NCBI GenBank assembly: GCA_033722075.1
Contig: JAWVZU010000057.1
Location: 1-16,140, forward strand
DNA length: 16,140 bases
Direction of reading: 5' to 3'
From: JAWVZU01 sp033722075
Lineage (GTDB): Bacteria; Pseudomonadota; Gammaproteobacteria; Xanthomonadales; SZUA-38
Under the pieces are notes generated by a model. The model was not told where the DNA came from. It saw only the letters and a list, made by a program, of their open reading frames with translations, and made no database searches. A program made the translations under genes and the position numbers. Below are positions 1 to 7,821 of this stretch, piece by piece; positions within the stretch are counted from its first letter, which is position 1; each line of letters opens with the position of its first letter.

Positions 1-193
1 AGAAGATCGTTCCCTGGCCGTTGCCGGGGGTGTCGGGGTAGATGGCCACGGTGGCACCCTTGCCACCGGATCCGTCGGCGAGGATGTAGGCATTTTCAAA
101 AGTCTTGTCGAGCGTCAGCGCGGATGCTCCCTGGGCCAGGCCAAAAAGGCCGGCACAGACGGCAAGCGTCAGGCCCTTGCGTCGGATGGACAT
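1..193 (-). CDS. Secreted protein of unknown function, N-terminal part only
   Basis: Reading leftward from an ATG at 193-191, 64 codons stay open to the window edge, so the C-terminus is missing. Residues 1-25 look like a classical Sec signal peptide: a basic n-region (SIRRKG), a hydrophobic core (LTLAVCAGLFGLAQG) and an Ala-Ser-Ala cleavage site before Leu26. The visible mature part (starting LTLDKTFENAY) is Gly/Asp-rich with no recognisable motif. The start is well supported, because AGGAGA lies 8 nt upstream (207-202). The gene is 137 nt downstream of a TonB-dependent receptor on the same strand, so an exported partner of that receptor is possible, but this rests on position only. I do not recognise the family from this fragment. 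Confidence 0.75.
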   Translation of the reverse strand, partial: MSIRRKGLTLAVCAGLFGLAQGASALTLDKTFENAYILADGSGGKGATVAIYPDTPGNGQGTIF

Positions 194-201
194 GTTGCTG
201 G

Positions 202-207
202 TCTCCT
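202..207 (-). promoter_or_regulatory. Ribosome binding site of the left-edge secreted protein
   Basis: On the minus strand this reads AGGAGA, 8 nt before the ATG at 193. It is one of the clearest Shine-Dalgarno matches in the window, and it fixes the start of a gene that is otherwise only a fragment. Confidence 0.7.
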
Positions 208-275
208 GTGTGAATCTCTGCATCGATTGAGGAAGTGACAGTCCTTCGTCACCGGCAAATCGAGGGCGGATGGTA

Positions 276-296
276 AGTGCGGTCTCTTGCCGCACT
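276..296 (-). other. Intergenic stem-loop between the TonB receptor and the secreted protein gene
   Basis: AGTGCGG (276-282) and CCGCACT (290-296) are perfect 7-base complementary arms around a 7-base loop. The stem lies 35 bases beyond the receptor stop codon in the direction of transcription. No run of U follows on the minus strand, so it is not a textbook intrinsic terminator. It could be an attenuator or an mRNA 3'-end stabiliser. Confidence 0.4.
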
Positions 297-330
297 GTTG
301 CAGCTTTATTTCAGGAATGTGACACGCGGT

Positions 331-3300
331 TCAGTCGAAGCTGAATTCGACCGACAGGCCCACCTCTCGGCCGCGTTTATAGACCCGCCGAGTCTCCGTG
401 CTCTGCTTGAATTCCACTTCGTCGTCGAGCAGGTTCTGGAGCTTCAGCTTGAACTCCCAGCCGTCCCAGGCCTGCTGGCTCAGGACGAAATCGAGCTGGT
501 TGTAGGGTTGCTCGATCACATCCGGAATGCCCTGCGTACCCACGTCGCTGATTCGTTCGCCGGTGTGGTTGAACAAGAGCGTGGCCCGGGTGCCCCGGTC
601 GGGATTGTCGTAGCCGAGTTGCAGGTTCGCGACGATGTCCGACTGGCCCTGCAACGGGCGTTCCTGAGAGGTGAGGTTGCCGGCTGCAAGCGGATCCAGG
701 GTGATCGTGGATTCGATGTAAGCGAAATTGCCCGCGAGGTAGAAAGGCTCGAGGCGGTCCCAGAGAAAGCCGAGTTCCTTGTAGAAGTCGATTTCCACGC
801 CCTGGTTCTCGGCCGCAAGAGCATTGGCGAAGGTACCGATCTGGGCCGCACCGGTGGAGATGATCCGTTCGATCGGTGAAGTGAATTCCTTGCGGAATAC
901 CGCCGCGGAAATGCTCTCCGCCGGCGAAAGATACATCTCCCAGCGGACCCCCATGTGCTGGATGCCGGTGGCCACCAGGTCGGGCTCGCCAATGACGATC
1001 AGGTCCAGGACCGGGTCGCGGAAGGGCGCGGGGGAAAGTTCCCGCAGGTCGGGCCGGGAGACGGACTCGGCATAGTCGAAGCGGATCTGCGACGATTCGC
1101 TGTATTGCCAGGTGAGCACCGCTGCCGGATAGCGGTCATCGGTCTCCAGTTCGGCCACGATGGGTTCCAGTTCGGCTGCGAAGGGATTGAAGGTTATGGC
1201 CGTCTGGGACGAAATCTCGTCCCGCGCGCCCAGATACAGGCGAAAATCGTCGAAGAGGGTGGTGTCCAGAGCGAGGTACTTCGCCTCGATGTCCTGCAGG
1301 GCGACGTAGTTGTCGGTGGCCAGGGTGCGGTTTTCGATGACCCAGCCGCGGGGATCGATGAACTCCGGCGCGAGCAGTGCTTCGAGCGGGAGAAAAAGTT
1401 CATCGATCCCGACCAGTGGGCCACGGTCTCGAAAGGAAAGCCGGAAGATCTGGGATTCACGGTTGCGGTCGAACTCGTTGACCCCGGCCTCGACACGGAA
1501 TCGGACCCAGTCCGCCGGCTCCCAGGGGAGGGCGACCGACACCCCATGGTTCTCGGTCTCTTCGACCAGGTCGTCGTAGATCCGGCCGATGGCGTCCGGG
1601 CGCAGGGAAAGCCCGAATTCGTCCCGATCGCGATCGTAGTCCTGGCGGATGAACCGCTGGTCCGGCGCTTCCCGGATGGCCTCGGACTGGTCATAGATCC
1701 AGTCGATCTCGAGGTCGCCGAGGCCGGGCAGCGTGTGCTTGCCGCGGATCTGGTTCGAAAGCAGCTCCCGCTCTTCCCAGATCAGCGATGTGAAGCGCAC
1801 GTCGTCTCCAAAATCCCGCAGAAAACCCTCCCTTATTGCGGTCTCGTCCTCGCTGAGCCGCAACCACGTGGTGGTGAAATCGAGTTCGTGGTCTTCCTTG
1901 AACCGTGCGCCCAGGGTCAGGAACCCACTGACGTCGACGACCCGCTCGGTGACATCCACGACAAAGTCGTTGAATACTTCGAGGCCCGATTCGTTGAATG
2001 TCGAGAGCCGGAAACTGCGGCGTTCCTCGGTCCGGTTGTCCCATTCGTCGCCGTAGTTCAGGGCTGCCAGGAAACCGAGGGTGACACCGTTGTCCCAGTC
2101 CCACCGGTAGCCGCCGGAAATGCCGATGCTCCGGTCGACTCCGATGTCGCCCTCGGAAACGGTGTAGATGTTCGGCAGGCTCTCGCCGAAGGCCTCCAGT
2201 TCCTCGGCAGTGAAACCGTCCGGAGCAAACAGGTTGGATTCCTGGATCGGACGGCCGCTTTCGAGCGCGTCCCGGAGGTCGCCGGGCAGCGCACGGCTGC
2301 CGTCGTCGTAGCCGCGCCAGTCGGAGTTGCCGCCGCGGTAGTGCAGCCCGTCCTTGAAGGTGGTCTGGCTGTCCCAGCCGATGGCGCTGTTGAAGGCAAG
2401 AAAGGGGCTCTCCGGGATGCTCTTCGTGCGGATCGTCACATCGCCGCCGCCGAAGCCGGCCGGCAACTCCGCGGAATAGCTCTTGGAGACGACTACCGAG
2501 GCGATGATGTCCGCCGGGAACAGGTCCAGCGGGACGACCCGGCGGGTCGGATCGGGGCTGGGAACCGACGCTCCGTTCAGTGAGGTGGTCGAGTAGCGCT
2601 CGCCGAGTCCGCGCACATAAATGAACTGACCGCCCACGAGGGTCAGCCCGGTGACGCGTTTCAGAGCGCCGGCAGCGTCCGAGTCTCCGGCTCGCGATAT
2701 GGCTTCCGCGCCCAGTACGTTGACTACGGCTGAGGTCGTACGCTGCTCCTCCATGACCGACGCAAGAGAGCCTTCCACGTAGGGCTCGAGGACCACGAAC
2801 TCCGGCAGTTCCAGGCCGGCGGGCACCAGTTCGACCTCCAGCGGCGTGGCCTCGTTGGAGGCGACTTCAATGCCGTCCACGGTCTGGGTTGCATGATCCC
2901 CGTGCAGGATCGATATGGAGTAGCTTCCGGGCGGCAGTTGCGCCTCGAAGCGACCTTCCTCGTCGGTGCGCAGGTCCAGTGGCGTGCCGGACACGAACAC
3001 TCGCGCGCCCTCCACCGCATTCCCGGTTTCGGACGAATAGATTCGACCGGCCAGCGTCCCCGGATCACCCTCGGCCTGTGCCGCCGCTTCCGCCTCGGCA
3101 ACCTGGCCCGCGCCTTCGGTGGCCTTGTTCGAGCTCTCGATCGCCACATTGGTCCGGCTCTCGCCGTCGACATTGACGATGATCTGCGCGTTTTCCCCGG
3201 GCACCAGGGACAACGGCAGGTTGAGGAATTCTTCACCGCCGCGCAGCAGGTGCAACTCGTGACCTTCCGGGGCAAGACTGAAGAACAGGGCGCCGTTCCG

Positions 3301-3495
3301 ATTCGTCGTCCCCAGCAGTCGTTCGTCGCTACGCACCTCGATATCGGCCAGCGGCAAGCCCTGCTCGTCAAAAACGAACACCGATAGCTGCGCCGGTGTA
3401 GCTTCTGACCCCTGAGCCGCCGCGGCGGATGGCGAAAACACGGTCAGCGCGGCTGGCAACAGCAGCTGTAATACCAGGAGTCGGAACGCGATCAT
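331..3495 (-). CDS. TonB-dependent outer-membrane receptor with two N-terminal carboxypeptidase-regulatory-like modules
   Basis: This 1054-residue outer-membrane protein probably imports a large or scarce substrate using TonB/ExbBD energy. A signal peptide ends near Ala27. Residues about 36-110 and 146-224 each look like a CarboxypepD_reg-type beta-sandwich; the second contains GTLAGRIYSSETGNAVEGA and LPPGSYSI. They are joined by an Ala/Glu-rich linker (about 111-145). Residues around 230-240 (LPEFVVLEPYV) are a candidate TonB box. The plug covers about 245-358, with YVRGLGERYS, the NGASVPSPDP segment and LPAGFGGGDVTIRTK. The rest is the beta-barrel, ending in VGLSVEFSFD, where a terminal aromatic residue is usual but Asp is last. 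The ATG start gives a good signal peptide, though the Shine-Dalgarno is poor. A cyclase gene lies 90 nt upstream and a secreted protein gene 137 nt downstream, both on the same strand. The substrate cannot be told from the sequence. Confidence 0.92.
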   Translation of the reverse strand: MIAFRLLVLQLLLPAALTVFSPSAAAAQGSEATPAQLSVFVFDEQGLPLADIEVRSDERLLGTTNRNGALFFSLAPEGHELHLLRGGEEFLNLPLSLVPGENAQIIVNVDGESRTNVAIESSNKATEGAGQVAEAEAAAQAEGDPGTLAGRIYSSETGNAVEGARVFVSGTPLDLRTDEEGRFEAQLPPGSYSISILHGDHATQTVDGIEVASNEATPLEVELVPAGLELPEFVVLEPYVEGSLASVMEEQRTTSAVVNVLGAEAISRAGDSDAAGALKRVTGLTLVGGQFIYVRGLGERYSTTSLNGASVPSPDPTRRVVPLDLFPADIIASVVVSKSYSAELPAGFGGGDVTIRTKSIPESPFLAFNSAIGWDSQTTFKDGLHYRGGNSDWRGYDDGSRALPGDLRDALESGRPIQESNLFAPDGFTAEELEAFGESLPNIYTVSEGDIGVDRSIGISGGYRWDWDNGVTLGFLAALNYGDEWDNRTEERRSFRLSTFNESGLEVFNDFVVDVTERVVDVSGFLTLGARFKEDHELDFTTTWLRLSEDETAIREGFLRDFGDDVRFTSLIWEERELLSNQIRGKHTLPGLGDLEIDWIYDQSEAIREAPDQRFIRQDYDRDRDEFGLSLRPDAIGRIYDDLVEETENHGVSVALPWEPADWVRFRVEAGVNEFDRNRESQIFRLSFRDRGPLVGIDELFLPLEALLAPEFIDPRGWVIENRTLATDNYVALQDIEAKYLALDTTLFDDFRLYLGARDEISSQTAITFNPFAAELEPIVAELETDDRYPAAVLTWQYSESSQIRFDYAESVSRPDLRELSPAPFRDPVLDLIVIGEPDLVATGIQHMGVRWEMYLSPAESISAAVFRKEFTSPIERIISTGAAQIGTFANALAAENQGVEIDFYKELGFLWDRLEPFYLAGNFAYIESTITLDPLAAGNLTSQERPLQGQSDIVANLQLGYDNPDRGTRATLLFNHTGERISDVGTQGIPDVIEQPYNQLDFVLSQQAWDGWEFKLKLQNLLDDEVEFKQSTETRRVYKRGREVGLSVEFSFD

Positions 3496-3560
3496 CGGGC
3501 AGAGCCAGGGTCTTCTGCGGAAAACCCGGCAACGGTAAGGACAACTTGTGACAGTTTTGT

Positions 3561-3578
3561 TGCAGCGGGTCCGCTGCA
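3561..3578. repeat. Perfect inverted repeat between the cyclase and TonB receptor genes
   Basis: TGCAGCGG and CCGCTGCA are 8-base arms separated by GT, 8 bases past the cyclase stop codon and about 65 bases upstream of the receptor start. As RNA it would fold into a 7-bp stem with a 4-base loop, but no U-run follows on either strand. A short palindrome, ACAACTTGT, sits nearby at 3541-3549. The repeat could be a weak terminator for the cyclase transcript, an attenuator, or an operator for receptor expression. The sequence alone does not decide. Confidence 0.45.
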
Positions 3579-3585
3579 GGGAAAA

Positions 3586-6500
3586 TCAATCCTCGTCGTC
3601 GGCTTGCCCGGTCCGGCGATCGCGACGGCGTTTCACGCCCTGGAAGTAGTAGTCGATGGCGCGGTTTTCCATGACGTTCTGGAGGAAACTCTCGCGCAGC
3701 ACCTCGTCGCTGATTGCACTGGCCGATTCCATGAGCTCCGCGTGAGCCCGTTCGATCAGCGCCACGCCACGTTCGTGCTGGCCGGCGTGCTCCAGCACCT
3801 CGAAGCAGGTCTGATAGATCCGGAATGGCTGGTCGGTCCCATCCAGGCTGCCCTTGCGCTCGATGTGAGCAATCACCTCGTCGACCTTTTCCACCGCGTT
3901 TTCCGTATGGCCGCGCTTGAAATCCAATAGCGCCGCGCCGGCAACGGTTTCCATCAGCAGGGTTCGTTGTCCCAGCTTCTGGCGAATCCGTCCCGTTTTT
4001 CCAGGGGCGGCGGCCGCCGAGTCATATTCGCCGCGCTCGGCGAACGCGTGGCCAAGGGAGGTCAGCACCGAGGCCAACAGGGAAGGATGATTCAGTTCGG
4101 CCAGGACCTTGGATGCCTGCAGGCCGAGCTCCTTGGCCTTCTCGTTCTCTCCCATGCTGTGTTCCAGCAGGACCATCCTGCCGAGGATCTCGGCCTCGTC
4201 GTAGGCCATGCCCATTTCTGCGGCGTCCTCGGCCGCCTGATGAAAGCACAGTCGCGCCTTTTCGTAGGCGCCGAGGTGCTGGCAGGCGTCGCCGATCAGG
4301 GCGAGTGAACGCTGTTGGCCGGCGGTATCGGAAATCGATTGCCGGATCGACAAGCTGCGCTCGAAATAGGATTTGCCCCGGGCGTAGTCGCCCTCGGCAA
4401 TCGCAATGCGCCCCAGCTGGTCCAGCGTGACGCATTCCTGGCGCCGATCGCCGATCTGGCGCTGGATCTCCTCGGCCTGGTCAGCCAGGTCGCGGGCCTC
4501 TTCAGTCTCGCCCAGGGCCAGCTTGGCGGAGGCCATGCGTCGCAGGATGCGCGCTTCCGATCCGACCTGGCCGCCTTCCCGGATGAAATCGAGGGCCCGT
4601 TCGCAGTACTCCAGGCAGCGGCGAAACTCGCCGGCGCGTTCGGCAAAGCGGGCCAGCGTGATCGTGATGTCCGTTTCCAACGCCTTGTTACCGGAGTTTT
4701 CGGCCAGCTTGAGCGAGGCTTCTATCTCGCGCCGACCGGAACCGTGGTCGCCGGAGCGCAGCATGGCGAGCCCCAGGCAGTGGCGCGCGCGGGACTCGAG
4801 CACGTAGGAGCGCGCCTTCTGACTGGTTTCGATTGCCGCGCGGGCCAGCTCCTGTGCCGACTTGAGACGACCATGGGTGAACTGGTAGGTGGACTGCAGG
4901 ATGCCCACTTCGGCCATTGCTGAAGGGTCGCCCATGTCGCGGGCCAGTTTCTGCATCGACTGCAGCGTCTCCTTGCGGCGTGCGCGATCCGCTTCCCGGG
5001 TATAAACCGCGGCGCGAGCACGGAGAATGGCGAAGCGTCCGGGCAGATCGGTCTCGGGTGTGATTCGTTCTGCGCGGGCAAACAGGGCCAGCGCCTCAGG
5101 GTGCTGATAGAGCTGGATCGCCTTGTAACCGGCGAGCACCGTATACATCAGCTCCCTCGACGTATCCCCTGCCGAGCGGTAATGCGAGGCCAGCTCGTCC
5201 ACGTAGGGGGTCAGGCGTTCCGTCGCGTTCTCCAATTCGGCAACAGAGGTGACCGGCTCATCGGCCCCGTCACCAAAACGGTCCTCGATCCAGCGAGCGG
5301 CGGCCAGGTGCAGTTTGCGACGCTGCGAAAACAGCATCGAATCGTAGGCGACTTCCTGGGTGAGTTGATGGGTGAACCGGTAGATCAGGTCCGGATCGGT
5401 ACTCTCCGTGTCGATCATTTCCATGTCGGCAAAGGCGTCCAGGTGTGACTGGACCTTCGCCTGGTCGAAGCCTTCCTCATCCTCGAGCACGCTCACGAGC
5501 GCTTCAAACGTGAAACGGCGCCCGAACACGGAAGCCACCTTCAGCGTCATCTGCTGGTCCGTGTCCAGCCGGTCCATGCGGGCCAGCAGCAGGCCCCGTA
5601 CCGATCCCGGCAACGTCTCCGTGTTCTTGGAAAGCTCTCCGGTGACCCGGCACAGGTTGGTCCGCTGGGATTCGTCGCGCGTGACTTCCACCATGCCCTG
5701 GTCCACCAGGGCCCGAATCAACTCCTCGGCGATGAACGGATTGCCCTCCGATCGATCGAAAACAAACCGGCTCAGCCGCTGGGGCAGGTGATCTTCGGTG
5801 ACCTGGATGCGGTCGCAGATCATGACTTTCATCTGCTCGAAAGTCAGGGGCTGTGGCTCAATCAGGAAATGGTCGAGCTTGCGCAGCTTTCGCAGGTGCC
5901 CGGCGCCTTCGCTGTCGCGCTCCATGGGTCGTCCGGCAATGCCGATCATCAGCGGCAGACCTGCGGCGCAATGTCGGTTGGCTACGTGCAGCAGCAGATC
6001 CCAGGAGCGTGGGTCCAGCCACTGGACGTCGTCGATGAGGATCACCAGCGGGCGGGTGGCCAGCCAGGCCGCGATCATCGTGTCGGTGAAATTGAGCAGG
6101 CTCTGCAGGCGAAGGTCCGGGTCCAGCACAAGGTCCGTGGCGTCTTCCGGGAGTTCCAGGTTCAGCGATTCGCGCATCAGGGAGATCTGGTCGGACAGGC
6201 TGGGGGCCAGATCGTTGACCTTGCCGAGCACCACCTCATAGCGCCGCTTACGGTCGGGTTCGTTCTCGATCCCGTAGAAGCCTTCGAAAATGCTCTGCCA
6301 GGCTTTGAGCGGGACCTTCTGCTCGGTGCTGCGACCGGTCCCGCGCAATACCGAAACTCCCTGGATCTTGGCCTGTACCTCCACTTCCTTGAGCAGGCGG
6401 GATTTGCCGGCGCCGGTGCCTCCATGGATCAGGATGATCGCGCTCTTGCCCTCGCGGAGCCGACTCAGGGCTTCCTTGATATCGGCTACTTCCTTGTCCC

Positions 6501-7818
6501 GGCCGGCCATCAGCTTCGGCGGCCGGAAAGTGCCGCTCACCAGCCGGGACGTGAGCTTCTCGTCGTCCGGGCGATAGACTTTGATCTTGCCGGTCTTGCC
6601 CTTGACCTCGATCGGCTCGAGGGGCTCGATGCGAATCCGTTCGCGCACGGCGTTGTAGGTGGTCTCGTCACACAACACGCCGTCGAGTCCCGCGTTTTTC
6701 ATCAGCCGCGCGGCGAGGTTCACCGTATCGCCCATCACCGTGTACTCATAGCGGCGCTCGCTGCCCACGGGCCCGGCGAAGACCAGTCCCGTAGTGACTC
6801 CGATGGCCAGCGACAGGCCGGTCTTCCTGGACAGACCCTGGATCTCCAGCGCGGCCTTGACCCCGCGGACACTGTCGTCCTGGTGGGCCAGCGGCGGCGC
6901 GCCGAAGAGGGCCATCACCACCGTCCCCTTGTCGTCGACAGCGACCTTGTTCAGGCTGCCTTCGAAGCGATACAGGGTGCGCTGGAGATTGCGGACCAGG
7001 GTGTTGAAGGTTTCCAGGTCCTCTTCATCGTTGTAGGTGAGTTCGGTCGTCCCGATGAACAGTACGGTCATTGGACGGAGCACGCACAGCCAGCCGCGAT
7101 CCTGCGTTTCCAGCCAGCCGAGCACGGCGCCGGGGACGAATCGGCGCAGGGTCTTTTCGACCTGTTCGAAATTCTCCAGGCGTGGAAAGGACACCGTCTT
7201 GACCTTGCTCGGTTCCAGCGGTTCGGGATGAATGATCTCGCTCGCCTCGTCGCTGAGCTCGATCGCTCCGGGACTGGCCTGGCTCTCGGCAGCCGCCGCC
7301 TGCTCGACCGGCGCGCCGGCGATGACATACTCCCAGCGACCGAGCAGGCCACCCACTTCCATCACCAGCGCGTCTCCGACGCCGATTCCGATCTTGATCT
7401 GCAGGTCGATGTCGCCGACCGAGGAGGCCATGGCCGCGCGCTGCTCGACCATGGCCTGCATGGCTTCGGCAGCCTGCTTGGCGCGCCGGGTCGCAATGGG
7501 CAGGCCGTCCTTGCCCGCCGGGAAGAGCACCATCAGGGCATCGCCGCTGAACTTAACCACTTCTCCGGCCTGGGCCTCGAGCTCTTCGATGAGGTCGGTG
7601 AAGAAATCGTTGAGCAGGCGAGTGAGCTCTTCCGGGCCCTCCTTGCCGGCCTTGGCCAGCAGTTCGGTCAGCGGCGTGAAGCCGGAGATGTCGGCAAACA
7701 GGACAGCCCCACTGACCCGATCCCAATCGGGCTGTTCTTCCCAGTTCGGGTCGGCAATGATCTTGCGCGCCAGGTGGGGCGGGATGAAGGGCAGGAGCCT
7801 GTGTAGCTTCAGTTCCAC
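3586..7818 (-). CDS. Soluble-adenylyl-cyclase-like protein: tandem class III cyclase domains, AAA/STAND ATPase, TPR repeats
   Basis: This is a predicted 1410-residue cytosolic cAMP-forming signalling protein. Cyclase domain C1 (about 37-195) has FADISGFTPL with metal-binding Asp43 and VVKFSGDALM with Lys89 and Asp93, but lacks the transition-state Asn/Arg (GAPVEQAAAAES instead). Cyclase domain C2 (about 250-415) has lost both metal Asp residues (Gly256, Thr299) but keeps EYTVMGDTVNLAAR with Thr360, Asn367 and Arg371, plus Lys297 in DDKG. The two halves are complementary, as in animal ADCY10. An ATPase follows, with Walker A GGTGAGKS (466-473), Walker B LVILIDD (591-597), the GNPFIAEEL element (692-700) and HQLTQEVAY (817-825). 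Alpha-helical TPR-type repeats fill about 870-1370. The start is GTG, 3 nt after the stop of the SDR gene, with no good Shine-Dalgarno, so translational coupling is likely. The ligand or partner sensed by the ATPase/TPR part is unknown. Confidence 0.9.
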   Translation of the reverse strand: MELKLHRLLPFIPPHLARKIIADPNWEEQPDWDRVSGAVLFADISGFTPLTELLAKAGKEGPEELTRLLNDFFTDLIEELEAQAGEVVKFSGDALMVLFPAGKDGLPIATRRAKQAAEAMQAMVEQRAAMASSVGDIDLQIKIGIGVGDALVMEVGGLLGRWEYVIAGAPVEQAAAAESQASPGAIELSDEASEIIHPEPLEPSKVKTVSFPRLENFEQVEKTLRRFVPGAVLGWLETQDRGWLCVLRPMTVLFIGTTELTYNDEEDLETFNTLVRNLQRTLYRFEGSLNKVAVDDKGTVVMALFGAPPLAHQDDSVRGVKAALEIQGLSRKTGLSLAIGVTTGLVFAGPVGSERRYEYTVMGDTVNLAARLMKNAGLDGVLCDETTYNAVRERIRIEPLEPIEVKGKTGKIKVYRPDDEKLTSRLVSGTFRPPKLMAGRDKEVADIKEALSRLREGKSAIILIHGGTGAGKSRLLKEVEVQAKIQGVSVLRGTGRSTEQKVPLKAWQSIFEGFYGIENEPDRKRRYEVVLGKVNDLAPSLSDQISLMRESLNLELPEDATDLVLDPDLRLQSLLNFTDTMIAAWLATRPLVILIDDVQWLDPRSWDLLLHVANRHCAAGLPLMIGIAGRPMERDSEGAGHLRKLRKLDHFLIEPQPLTFEQMKVMICDRIQVTEDHLPQRLSRFVFDRSEGNPFIAEELIRALVDQGMVEVTRDESQRTNLCRVTGELSKNTETLPGSVRGLLLARMDRLDTDQQMTLKVASVFGRRFTFEALVSVLEDEEGFDQAKVQSHLDAFADMEMIDTESTDPDLIYRFTHQLTQEVAYDSMLFSQRRKLHLAAARWIEDRFGDGADEPVTSVAELENATERLTPYVDELASHYRSAGDTSRELMYTVLAGYKAIQLYQHPEALALFARAERITPETDLPGRFAILRARAAVYTREADRARRKETLQSMQKLARDMGDPSAMAEVGILQSTYQFTHGRLKSAQELARAAIETSQKARSYVLESRARHCLGLAMLRSGDHGSGRREIEASLKLAENSGNKALETDITITLARFAERAGEFRRCLEYCERALDFIREGGQVGSEARILRRMASAKLALGETEEARDLADQAEEIQRQIGDRRQECVTLDQLGRIAIAEGDYARGKSYFERSLSIRQSISDTAGQQRSLALIGDACQHLGAYEKARLCFHQAAEDAAEMGMAYDEAEILGRMVLLEHSMGENEKAKELGLQASKVLAELNHPSLLASVLTSLGHAFAERGEYDSAAAAPGKTGRIRQKLGQRTLLMETVAGAALLDFKRGHTENAVEKVDEVIAHIERKGSLDGTDQPFRIYQTCFEVLEHAGQHERGVALIERAHAELMESASAISDEVLRESFLQNVMENRAIDYYFQGVKRRRDRRTGQADDED

Positions 7819-7821
7819 GGT

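Noticed and set aside
955..2583. A 542-codon open frame on the plus strand inside the TonB receptor gene
   Set aside because: Its translation has no motif or credible fold, is Val/Gly/Asp-rich in the way of a reverse-strand shadow, and the minus-strand frame is a clear receptor.
3368..3589. A 73-codon minus-strand frame between the receptor and cyclase genes
   Set aside because: It overlaps the receptor signal-peptide region in another frame and has no similarity or ribosome site.
5788..7806. A 672-codon open frame on the plus strand opposite the cyclase and ATPase domains
   Set aside because: It is open only because high GC removes stops from the antisense frame. The translation is His/Gln/Leu-rich with no domain, whereas the minus strand carries Walker motifs and cyclase motifs.
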